Below, piece after piece: positions 6,698 through 12,673 of a DNA stretch of 12,757 nt. The notes below the pieces were generated by a model, which saw only the letters and a list, made by a program, of their open reading frames with translations, made no database searches and was not told the DNA's origin. The stretch is from DTFZ01 sp964510055 (GTDB taxonomy: Bacteria > Bacillota > Clostridia > Christensenellales > SZUA-584). Each line of letters begins with the position of its first letter. The stretch's first letter is position 1. The DNA lies in NCBI GenBank assembly GCA_964510055.1, contig CAZDZY010000085.1, positions 1-12,757 of the forward strand, read 5' to 3'. The translations under genes were made by a program, and so were the position numbers.

Positions 6698-6750
6698 CCC
6701 GGGCACTAAATTGTCAGCCCTGAATACAAGTCTGTAATTTAGTGCCCGGG
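6698..6750. repeat. 15-bp perfect inverted repeat between spoIIR and sleB
   Basis: CCCGGGCACTAAATT (6698-6712) and AATTTAGTGCCCGGG (6736-6750) are exact reverse complements with a 23-base loop. The repeat begins 23 bases after the spoIIR stop codon. On either strand it is not followed by a proper T-run, so it is not a textbook intrinsic terminator. Short direct repeats surround it: ACCCCGT at 6685-6691 and 6752-6758, and TTTTTGCCC at 6651-6659 and 6692-6700. Possible explanations are a degenerate terminator, an RNA processing stem, or a small palindromic interspersed repeat. Confidence 0.75.
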
Positions 6751-6773
6751 AACCCCGTATTGACGGACAAATT

Positions 6774-7298
6774 TCAGCTTCCGAATATCGTCTCCCACAG
6801 TTCCCCAAAAAGCGATGTATACTCCGCGTCTTCGGTATCGGTTATCTCGGATATGCACAGCGGCGGAAACATGACGCACCACCAGTTGTCGCCTTTTCCA
6901 TCTCCGAGTATTATCCGAAGCGCTTCATAGTCTCCTTCCGGATACGTAACGTTTTTATAGCTCTTTTCAGGAAAGTGATAATTTCCTGTTTGCGCCGCTG
7001 CGGTATAGTCAAAACCGTTCTTAGCAAGCGTCTCGTTTGCCGTCTCTAGTATTATCCCAAGATTGTTTTTTATATATTCTTCCGCTTCGGTCTCGTTTTT
7101 GCAATTCGTTATATCTTTAGCCGCTTCCAGCACCGCGTCGCGCACTATAAGCTTTACCTGCTGGTCTTCCGCGCTGTTCGAGTTCCCCAGTATATGCAGC
7201 CTGAAAGGCCTGCCTGCACATGCGTTCAGTAAAAGCAGCATTATCACGGCCGCCAGGGCAATCGCCGCCCCTGCTGCCGCCCGCTTTAGTTTTGCCAT
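6774..7298 (-). CDS. spoIIR: Stage II sporulation protein R (SpoIIR), 174 aa
   Basis: SpoIIR is the forespore-made signal protein that crosses to the intermembrane space and triggers SpoIIGA to process pro-sigma-E in the mother cell. Diagnostic stretches are FRLHILGNSNSAEDQ (32-46), VRDAVLE (52-58), HFPEKSYKNVTYPEGDYEAL and GDGKGDNWWCVMFPPLC (132-148). Residues about 5-27 are a hydrophobic export segment. The chosen start (ATG, 7296-7298) has AAGGAT 7-8 bases upstream. The frame extends to 7376 on the minus strand, but that longer start lacks an RBS and overlaps the likely promoter. A sigma-F-like promoter lies about 50 bases upstream. It is followed on the same strand by sleB after a structured 145-base spacer. 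Confidence 0.95.
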   Translation of the reverse strand: MAKLKRAAAGAAIALAAVIMLLLLNACAGRPFRLHILGNSNSAEDQQVKLIVRDAVLEAAKDITNCKNETEAEEYIKNNLGIILETANETLAKNGFDYTAAAQTGNYHFPEKSYKNVTYPEGDYEALRIILGDGKGDNWWCVMFPPLCISEITDTEDAEYTSLFGELWETIFGS

Positions 7299-7326
7299 TT
7301 GTATATCCTTGCTTTCCGAGTTATTA

Positions 7327-7338
7327 CATATGCATATG
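7327..7338. repeat. Perfect 12-bp palindrome in the spoIIR leader
   Basis: CATATGCATATG is fully self-complementary and lies about 30-40 bases upstream of the spoIIR start, within the predicted untranslated leader. A role is not evident. The palindrome is built from simple ATGC alternation. Confidence 0.4.
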
Positions 7339-7346
7339 CAGTATAA

Positions 7347-7374
7347 ATTATTGCCATATATCAAAAAAATATTC
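7347..7374 (-). promoter_or_regulatory. Candidate sigma-F promoter of spoIIR
   Basis: On the minus strand GGCAATAAT (7355-7347) matches the sigma-F -10 pattern GGNNANANT at every fixed position. GAATA (7374-7370) lies 14 bases upstream and is close to the -35 pattern GYATA, with a spacer one base shorter than usual. Transcription would start near 7340, leaving a leader of about 40 bases before the ATG at 7298. Known sigma-F control of spoIIR in Bacillus supports the assignment. Confidence 0.55.
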
Positions 7375-7475
7375 ATTAACTGTGATTACACATCCATAAA
7401 GCTGTCTGCCGGTGATCAGAATTAAAACGGCTGCGAAAACAAATACTTTTTTTCGATTTACTTCATTTTTTATAT

Positions 7476-7527
7476 TTATAATATATATTTGTTTGTGCTA
7501 TAATACGTTAGAACGTTTTGGGGGTTA
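7476..7527 (+). promoter_or_regulatory. Promoter and leader of the cupin gene (copy 1 of a duplicated segment)
   Basis: A perfect extended -10, TGCTATAAT (7496-7504), is the strong element. The -35 region is AT-rich (TTATAA near 7476) and weak. Bases 7491-7527 are repeated at 7963-7999 with one mismatch. The likely transcript start near 7511 gives a leader of about 20 bases. GGGGG (7520-7524) serves as Shine-Dalgarno site: it pairs with CCUCC of 16S rRNA with one G-U pair. Confidence 0.75.
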
Positions 7528-7531
7528 AGCC

Positions 7532-7891
7532 ATGGGCGTCGTGAACGTTGAAGAAAAGCTTTCTCTTTTCAGCGAGTACTGGAACCCTAAGATAGTAGGC
7601 GAGCTTAACGGTTCTTACATCAAGGCCGTAAAGCTCAAGGGCGAATTCCTCTGGCACGCTCACGAAAACGAAGACGAAATGTTCTTTGTCGTAAAAGGAA
7701 CTCTGACGATACGCTATCGCAGCTCCGACAACATACTTGAGCCGGGCGAATTCCTGATTATACCGCGCGGCACCGAGCATATGCCGGTGGCTGAAGAGGA
7801 GGTACACGTGCTGCTGATAGAACCTAAATCCACAGTCAACACCGGCAGCATAGCGTCGGAACGCACACATAAAGAGCTTGAAAGCATATAG
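7532..7891 (+). CDS. Small single-domain cupin protein, 119 aa
   Basis: This is a cytoplasmic cupin_2-type beta-barrel protein. Cupin motif 1 is seen as G37-EFLW-H42-A-H44-ENED-E49 followed by a glycine at 56. Motif 2 is GEFLIIPRGTEH (72-83) with His83. These give a complete 3-His/1-Glu metal site. Small cupins of this kind have varied or unknown roles (sugar isomerases, dioxygenases, sensors), so no substrate is assigned. The ATG at 7532 lies 7 bases after a GGGGG Shine-Dalgarno site. The gene is monocistronic: it has its own promoter, and a compact terminator begins at the last base of its stop codon. It is divergent from spoIIR. Confidence 0.92.
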   Translation: MGVVNVEEKLSLFSEYWNPKIVGELNGSYIKAVKLKGEFLWHAHENEDEMFFVVKGTLTIRYRSSDNILEPGEFLIIPRGTEHMPVAEEEVHVLLIEPKSTVNTGSIASERTHKELESI

Positions 7892-7912
7892 GGGCCATTA
7901 GCCCCTTTTTTT
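7891..7912 (+). terminator. Compact intrinsic terminator of the cupin gene
   Basis: GGGGC (7891-7895), loop CATTA, GCCCC (7901-7905), then seven T residues (7906-7912). The first stem base is the last base of the TAG stop codon. Confidence 0.88.
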
Positions 7913-7947
7913 GAGGCATGAACAGTTGATAAACGCGTTATATATGT

Positions 7948-7999
7948 TTTATAAGTTTAAGCGTTTGTGCTATAATACGTTAGAATGTTTTGGGGGTTA
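7948..7999 (+). promoter_or_regulatory. Promoter and leader of the DUF1934-pyrG-glnS operon (copy 2 of the duplicated segment)
   Basis: An extended -10 TGCTATAAT (7968-7976) is preceded 17 bases upstream by a weak TTTATA (7948-7953). Bases 7963-7999 match 7491-7527 at 36 of 37 positions; the single difference is T at 7986 against C at 7514. A transcript starting near 7983 would have a leader of about 20 bases containing GGGGG (7992-7996) as ribosome binding site. Confidence 0.75.
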
Positions 8000-8001
8000 T
8001 G

Positions 8002-8427
8002 ATGCAGAAAGTCCTGCTTACTATCAAAGGCTCGCAGATAGAGGACCCGGGCAGCTACGTCGAGTTTATCACCGAGGGCAAACTCACTAAAGAAAACGGC
8101 GGGTATTTAATAGAATATGACGAAAGCGGCATGACAGGCGGCGAGGGGTTGACTACAAAGATATTCGTTGAAGACAACAGCGTAACGATGTTCCGGAGCG
8201 GCAAAACGGAGACCCAGCTTGTGTTCACGAAAAACAGCGTGTACCAGAGCAGCCTTACCACGCCGGAAGGGGTAATGTACATAAACATACTTGCGCGCGA
8301 AGTAAAAAGCGAAATGAGCGAAGACCGCGGAAATATCAACCTCGAATATGAGCTCTATGCGGGCGAAGTGGTAAGCTCGGGTAAGCTGAACCTCTCGTTT
8401 AAAAGTTTGGGTGAGTGGATAAATTAG
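8002..8427 (+). CDS. DUF1934 family (YwiB-like) beta-barrel protein, 141 aa
   Basis: This belongs to the small cytoplasmic DUF1934 family of Firmicutes (Bacillus subtilis YwiB), a calycin-like beta-barrel of unknown ligand. Recognisable parts are TIKGSQ at the start, VEFITEGKLTKENGGYLIEY, ESGMTGGEGLTTKI and VTMFRSG, matching the family order. Two adjacent ATG codons occur at 7999 and 8002. The second is preferred because it is 5 bases, not 2, from the GGGGG Shine-Dalgarno site. It is the first gene of a tight operon: the hydrolase gene starts 22 bases after its stop. In other Firmicutes this family often sits beside housekeeping genes, which says little about function. Confidence 0.88.
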   Translation: MQKVLLTIKGSQIEDPGSYVEFITEGKLTKENGGYLIEYDESGMTGGEGLTTKIFVEDNSVTMFRSGKTETQLVFTKNSVYQSSLTTPEGVMYINILAREVKSEMSEDRGNINLEYELYAGEVVSSGKLNLSFKSLGEWIN

Positions 8428-8449
8428 ATAAAAGGATCGAGGTGAAAGA

Positions 8450-9100
8450 ATGGTAATAGAATGGCTGGGGCATTCCTGTTTTAAAGTAACGCTTAAAGAC
8501 AGCGGAAAAGTAGTTCTTTTCGACCCGTACGACTATTCGACCGGTTATTCACGGCTCGAATCAAGAGCAGATTACGTAGTTATCAGCCATAACCATCACG
8601 ACCACAACGATTTAAGCGGCGTCAAAGGAAAATATACCGTAGTAAAAACCTCCGGGATGCATGAATTTGAAGGCCTTTCGATAGAAGGGATAAGCACATG
8701 GCACGATAGATCGGAGGGGAAACAAAGAGGCGCAAACCTCATTTTTCTATTAAGGAGCAAGGGGATGACGGTCTGCCATATGGGCGATACAGGCTGTATC
8801 CCGTCCGAAGAAGTCTACAAAAAGCTCGAAGGCGCCGATATACTGATGATACCGGTTGGCGGCATTTATACGATAGACGCAAAAGAGGCGCTGAAAGTTT
8901 GCGAACGTATTTCGCCCAACATCATAATTCCGATGCATTACAGGACGACGGCATGCACTGTCGATTTACAGCCGGTCGACTTCTTTCTTGAAGCCGCGGG
9001 CGGGGAATACGATATATCCCACCTCGGCAAAAACGTATTCGAAATAGAAAAGGGTTCGCTCAAGAAGCGCACCCGTATAGTTGTTATGGAATATCTGTGA
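8450..9100 (+). CDS. UPF0173 metal-dependent hydrolase, metallo-beta-lactamase fold, 216 aa
   Basis: This is a cytoplasmic hydrolase of the UPF0173/YtkL type, related to UlaG-like lactonases. The metal-binding signature is clear: SHNHHDH, with His47, His49, Asp51 and His52. Additional conserved positions are His85 (STWHD), His110 and Asp113 (CHMGDTG), and His163 (IIPMHYRT). Its length is slightly shorter than the family's usual 225-230 aa. The ATG at 8450 has GAGGTG upstream with good spacing. It lies between the DUF1934 gene and pyrG (16-base gap), so it is co-transcribed with a nucleotide-synthesis gene. The physiological substrate is unknown, and placement beside pyrG does not identify it. 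Confidence 0.9.
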   Translation: MVIEWLGHSCFKVTLKDSGKVVLFDPYDYSTGYSRLESRADYVVISHNHHDHNDLSGVKGKYTVVKTSGMHEFEGLSIEGISTWHDRSEGKQRGANLIFLLRSKGMTVCHMGDTGCIPSEEVYKKLEGADILMIPVGGIYTIDAKEALKVCERISPNIIIPMHYRTTACTVDLQPVDFFLEAAGGEYDISHLGKNVFEIEKGSLKKRTRIVVMEYL

Positions 9101-9116
9101 TTTTAGGGAGGTTTTA

Positions 9117-10733
9117 ATGGCTACCAAATTTATCTTTGTTACCGGGGGGGTCGTATCGTCACTCGGGAAAGGCATTACGGCGGCATCGCTCGGGCTGCTC
9201 CTGAAAAGCCGGGGGCTGAAAGTCTCGCTTCAGAAATGCGACCCATACATCAACATCGACCCGGGCACTATGAGCCCGTTCCAGCACGGCGAAGTTTTCG
9301 TGACGGACGACGGGGCCGAGACCGATCTCGATATAGGCCACTACGAGCGTTTTACTGATGAAAACTCGTTCGCGGACTCCAACGTGACCACCGGAAAGGT
9401 ATACTGGAAAGTCATTACCAAAGAAAGAAGGGGAGATTACCTCGGCGGCACGGTGCAGGTGATCCCTCATATCGTAGACGAGATAAAGGAAAGGATATTC
9501 AGCGTAGCTAGTAAAAATAAGCCCGACGTCGTAATAACCGAGATAGGCGGCACGGTGGGCGATATAGAATCCCAGCCGTTCCTCGAGACGATAAGACAGA
9601 TAAAATGGGAAGTCGGCGAAGAGAACTGTATGTACATACATGTGACGCTGATGCCGTATCTCCATAAAGTAGGCGAGATAAAGACGAAACCCACGCAGCA
9701 CAGCGTAAAAGAACTGCGTACTATAGGTATAGAGCCTGACATAATAGTGTGCAGGACGGAGAAGGAACTGACCCTCGATATCAAGCGCAAGATAGCCCTA
9801 TTCTGTAACGTAAGCCCGGGCAGCGTGGTACAGAACCTCGACGCCGAGTCGTTATATGAAGTGCCCCTGCTGCTTCGCGAAGAAAGGCTGGACACGCTTG
9901 TCTGCGAAAGATTGGGGCTTAATTGCGAGCCTGCCGGCCTTGCCGAGTGGGAAAAGATCGTTAATATTCAGAAGAACCTCAAAAACAAGGTAAAGATAGC
10001 CATAGTCGGCAAATACGTTGAGCTGCATGATGCTTATCTGAGCATAGTTGAGTCTCTTACCCACGCAGGGATAGCGAACGATGTGCTCGTGGAGATAATG
10101 TGGATAAACGCCGTAGACCTTGAAGAGACAAATGACGTTTCTTCTATATTGAAAGACGCGCACGGCGTAATAGTACCGGGAGGTTTCGGTGAGAGGGGCA
10201 TAGAGGGCAAGATAAAGGCCGCGCAATACTGCCGCGAAAATAAAGTGCCTTATTTCGGCATATGCCTCGGAATGCAGCTCTCGATAATAGAATTCGCGCG
10301 CAACGTTTTGGGTCATCGCGAGGCGAGTTCGACCGAGCACTGTTCCGACACGCCATATCCGTTTATCGACCTTATGCCCGAGCAGAAAAACGTTACGAAC
10401 ATGGGCGGCACGATGAGGCTCGGCAGCTACAGGTGCGTACTCAAAGAAGGCACGAGGGCGCACGCGGCATACGGCTGCGAAGAGATATCCGAACGCCACC
10501 GCCACAGATATGAATTCAATAACGTATACCTTGAAGAGATAACGAAAAACGGCATGAGGGCTGCCGGGGTAAACCCCGAGCTCGGCCTTGTCGAGATAAC
10601 GGAGCTTGAAGACCATCCGTGGTTTGTGGGTGTACAATTCCACCCCGAGTTCAAATCGCGCCCGATACGTTCCCATCCGCTGTTCCGGGAGCTCGTAGCG
10701 GCGGCAAAAAGGTATAAAGAGAAGAAGGACTGA
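9117..10733 (+). CDS. pyrG: CTP synthase (EC 6.3.4.2), 538 aa
   Basis: PyrG makes CTP from UTP, ATP and glutamine, the last step of pyrimidine nucleotide synthesis. The N-terminal amidoligase domain opens with TGGVVSSLGKG, where Lys18 is the P-loop lysine, followed by the CDPYINIDPGTMSP and HGEVFVTDDGAETDLD motifs. The C-terminal class I glutamine amidotransferase domain carries the nucleophile Cys383 (FGICLGMQ) and His509/Glu511 (QFHPEF). Length equals the family norm (about 535 aa) and no key residue is missing. The ATG at 9117 follows GGGAGG by 5 bases. An in-frame extension to 9081 overlaps the hydrolase gene, has no RBS and is not in the family. glnS follows 15 bases after the stop. Confidence 0.98.
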   Translation: MATKFIFVTGGVVSSLGKGITAASLGLLLKSRGLKVSLQKCDPYINIDPGTMSPFQHGEVFVTDDGAETDLDIGHYERFTDENSFADSNVTTGKVYWKVITKERRGDYLGGTVQVIPHIVDEIKERIFSVASKNKPDVVITEIGGTVGDIESQPFLETIRQIKWEVGEENCMYIHVTLMPYLHKVGEIKTKPTQHSVKELRTIGIEPDIIVCRTEKELTLDIKRKIALFCNVSPGSVVQNLDAESLYEVPLLLREERLDTLVCERLGLNCEPAGLAEWEKIVNIQKNLKNKVKIAIVGKYVELHDAYLSIVESLTHAGIANDVLVEIMWINAVDLEETNDVSSILKDAHGVIVPGGFGERGIEGKIKAAQYCRENKVPYFGICLGMQLSIIEFARNVLGHREASSTEHCSDTPYPFIDLMPEQKNVTNMGGTMRLGSYRCVLKEGTRAHAAYGCEEISERHRHRYEFNNVYLEEITKNGMRAAGVNPELGLVEITELEDHPWFVGVQFHPEFKSRPIRSHPLFRELVAAAKRYKEKKD

Positions 10734-10748
10734 CTTAAGAGATATTTT

Positions 10749-12395
10749 ATGGAAGAAGAGAGATCAAGAAATTTTATAGAGGAAGCAATAGAGGCCGACC
10801 TTGAAAGCGGAAGGGTCAGCGAAGTGGTAACTCGTTTTCCTCCCGAGCCGAACGGCTATCTGCATATAGGGCACGCCAAAGCGATATGCATAAATTTCAC
10901 TACGGCGGGCAAATACGGCGGTAAGTGCAACCTCAGGTATGACGATACCAATCCGGTAAAAGAGGACGAGGAATACGTAGACAGCATCGAAAGGGATATC
11001 GCGTGGCTGGGGTTTACCCCCGCAGGCATATACTACGCGTCCGACTATTTCGAGTATATGTTCGGGTGCGCGCTGAAGCTTATAGACAAAGGCCTTGCCT
11101 TTGTGTGCGACCTTTCCGCCGACGAGATACGCGACTACCGCGGAACGCTTACCGAGCCCGGAAAGGCAAGTCCATATAGAAACAGAAGCGTTGAAGAAAA
11201 CAAAAAGTTGTTTCTCGAAATGAGGGACGGCAAATATAAAGACGGCGAGAAAGTACTTCGCGCGAAAATAAACATGTCGAGCCCGAATGTAAATATGCGC
11301 GACCCCGTAATATACCGCATACTGCACTCGGCGCACCACCGCCAGGGCAATAAGTGGTGCATATACCCTATGTACGATTACGCTCATCCGCTCGAAGACG
11401 CTTATGAAAAAGTAACGCACAGCCTTTGCTCGCTGGAGTTTGAGGACCACCGCCCGCTCTATGACTGGGTCATAGAAAATTGTGACTGCGTTCCCGCCCC
11501 CCACCAGTATGAATTCTCGCGGCTCAATCTGCCGCGTACGGTAATGAGCAAGCGGTATCTTAAAAAGTTCGTGGACGAAGGCGTGGTCTCCGGCTGGGAC
11601 GACCCCCGCATGCCTACGCTTTCCGGTATGCGGCGCCGCGGTTACACTCCCGAGGCTATACGCGATTTCTGCGGAAGGCTAGGCGTGGCCAAAGCGAACA
11701 GCGAGGTAGACGTGCAGCTGCTGGAGCATTGCGTAAGAGAACACCTCGGAGAAACCGCTCCAAGGCGCATGGCCGTACTCGACCCGCTTAAAATCGTCAT
11801 TGAGAATTACGAAGGCGGAGAAACCGTAAAATCAGAGAATATACCGAAAAACGAGGCCGCGGGATCGCGGGACGTTTCGTTTTCGCGCGAGATATATATC
11901 GAGCGCTCGGATTTTATGGAGGATCCTCCGGGCAAGTTCCACAGGCTTTCGCCGGGAAAAGAAGTGCGCTTAAAAGACGCGTACATCATAAAGTGCGAGA
12001 ACGTAATAAAAGATAAAGACGGCAATATAATCGAACTTAGGTGCAGCTGTGACCCCGGCTCTAAGACCGGCGGGCCTACGGCGGGAAGAAAGATAAAGGG
12101 CACCGTCCACTGGGTAGACGCCAAAACCGCTGTTCCCTGCGAAGTCAGGTTATACGATTATTTGCTGACGGCTGATCCCGAAGGCGATTTCATGGACCGC
12201 CTTAACCCTGATTCGAAGATCGTGCTTACCGGCGCGCTGGCTGAAGCATCCCTGAAAGGCGCTGATCCGGACGAAAAGTTCCAGTTCCTGCGCAGCGGCT
12301 ACTTCCGCGCAGACGAAGACAGCCGTAAAGGCAAGCCCGTTTTTAATCAAATAGTAGGCTTAAAGGACAGTTACGCAAAAGCGCAGGAAAGCTAA
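10749..12395 (+). CDS. glnS: Glutaminyl-tRNA synthetase (EC 6.1.1.18), 548 aa
   Basis: GlnS charges tRNA-Gln directly with glutamine. It is a class I synthetase with the HIGH motif as LHIGHAK (His39-His42) after FPPEPNGY, and a KMSKS counterpart VMSKR (265-269). GlnRS-specific stretches include NLRYDDTNP, NMRDPVIYRI and YDYAHPLEDA, followed by the C-terminal beta-barrel anticodon-binding domain. The DDTNP sequence and the overall length (548 against about 554 in E. coli) favour GlnRS over bacterial GluRS. Many Firmicutes lack GlnRS and use GluRS plus the GatCAB amidotransferase, so its presence is informative. The ribosome site (AAGAGA) is weak, and the 15-base gap after pyrG suggests translational coupling. 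There is no room for a T-box leader. Confidence 0.96.
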   Translation: MEEERSRNFIEEAIEADLESGRVSEVVTRFPPEPNGYLHIGHAKAICINFTTAGKYGGKCNLRYDDTNPVKEDEEYVDSIERDIAWLGFTPAGIYYASDYFEYMFGCALKLIDKGLAFVCDLSADEIRDYRGTLTEPGKASPYRNRSVEENKKLFLEMRDGKYKDGEKVLRAKINMSSPNVNMRDPVIYRILHSAHHRQGNKWCIYPMYDYAHPLEDAYEKVTHSLCSLEFEDHRPLYDWVIENCDCVPAPHQYEFSRLNLPRTVMSKRYLKKFVDEGVVSGWDDPRMPTLSGMRRRGYTPEAIRDFCGRLGVAKANSEVDVQLLEHCVREHLGETAPRRMAVLDPLKIVIENYEGGETVKSENIPKNEAAGSRDVSFSREIYIERSDFMEDPPGKFHRLSPGKEVRLKDAYIIKCENVIKDKDGNIIELRCSCDPGSKTGGPTAGRKIKGTVHWVDAKTAVPCEVRLYDYLLTADPEGDFMDRLNPDSKIVLTGALAEASLKGADPDEKFQFLRSGYFRADEDSRKGKPVFNQIVGLKDSYAKAQES

Positions 12396-12397
12396 GC

Positions 12398-12673
12398 ATG
12401 GGCATAAGCATCTTTGAGCTGTTCTTCTTCGTATTCATAGCGTTTGCGTGGCCGATTTCGATATCGCGGATGATCAGGCGAAAGAGCACGAAGGGCAAAA
12501 GCCTCCTGTTTTCCGGGATAGTGCTTTCAGGATACGCTTTCGGCATAATGCATAAGCTTTTATATTCCTTTGATTGGGTCATATTTGTTTATATACTTGA
12601 CTTTGCTCTTGTCGCGGCGGATATAATCGTGTTCTTTTATGTCAGGAACAGATATGAGAAGGGAGCCGTATGA
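12398..12673 (+). CDS. Small three-helix membrane protein, SemiSWEET/PQ-loop-sized, 91 aa
   Basis: Three membrane segments are evident at about residues 5-22, 36-55 and 60-81. The first ends in a Trp-Pro pair (W18-P19), followed by a short basic loop with TKGKS (31-35). Size, helix number and the proline in helix 1 resemble SemiSWEET/PQ-loop half-transporters, in which PQ would occupy the place of WP. This is inference; no database search was possible. It starts two bases after the glnS stop, with AGGA inside the end of glnS as ribosome site. Its own stop overlaps the next start by four bases (ATGA). The following gene encodes a similar N-terminus, so the two may form a heteromeric membrane complex. 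The substrate is unknown. Confidence 0.85.
   Translation: MGISIFELFFFVFIAFAWPISISRMIRRKSTKGKSLLFSGIVLSGYAFGIMHKLLYSFDWVIFVYILDFALVAADIIVFFYVRNRYEKGAV

Larger units (their letters stand above)
7491..7999 (+). repeat. 37-bp direct repeat pair (7491-7527 and 7963-7999)
   Basis: Two copies, 472 bases apart, each carry the -10 box, transcript start and Shine-Dalgarno region, and each lies directly in front of a gene. Identity is 36/37, and it falls off abruptly on both sides. The span given covers the cupin gene between the copies. Confidence 0.85.

Noticed and set aside
6685..6758. Transposon with 7-bp target duplication (ACCCCGT) around the 15-bp inverted repeat
   Set aside because: The direct repeats are not flush with the inverted repeat ends on both sides, and there is no transposase. 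A small non-coding repeat remains possible.
7299..7376. 26-codon N-terminal extension of SpoIIR
   Set aside because: There is no RBS, the added residues are not signal-like, and they would overlap the sigma-F-like promoter. The start at 7298 has AAGGAT.
9081..9116. N-terminal extension of CTP synthase by 12 codons
   Set aside because: It overlaps the upstream hydrolase gene and lacks an RBS. The family begins at the Met at 9117, which has GGGAGG in place.
9852..10676. A 274-codon minus-strand frame inside pyrG
   Set aside because: It is a shadow of the pyrG reading frame with no RBS and no recognisable domain.
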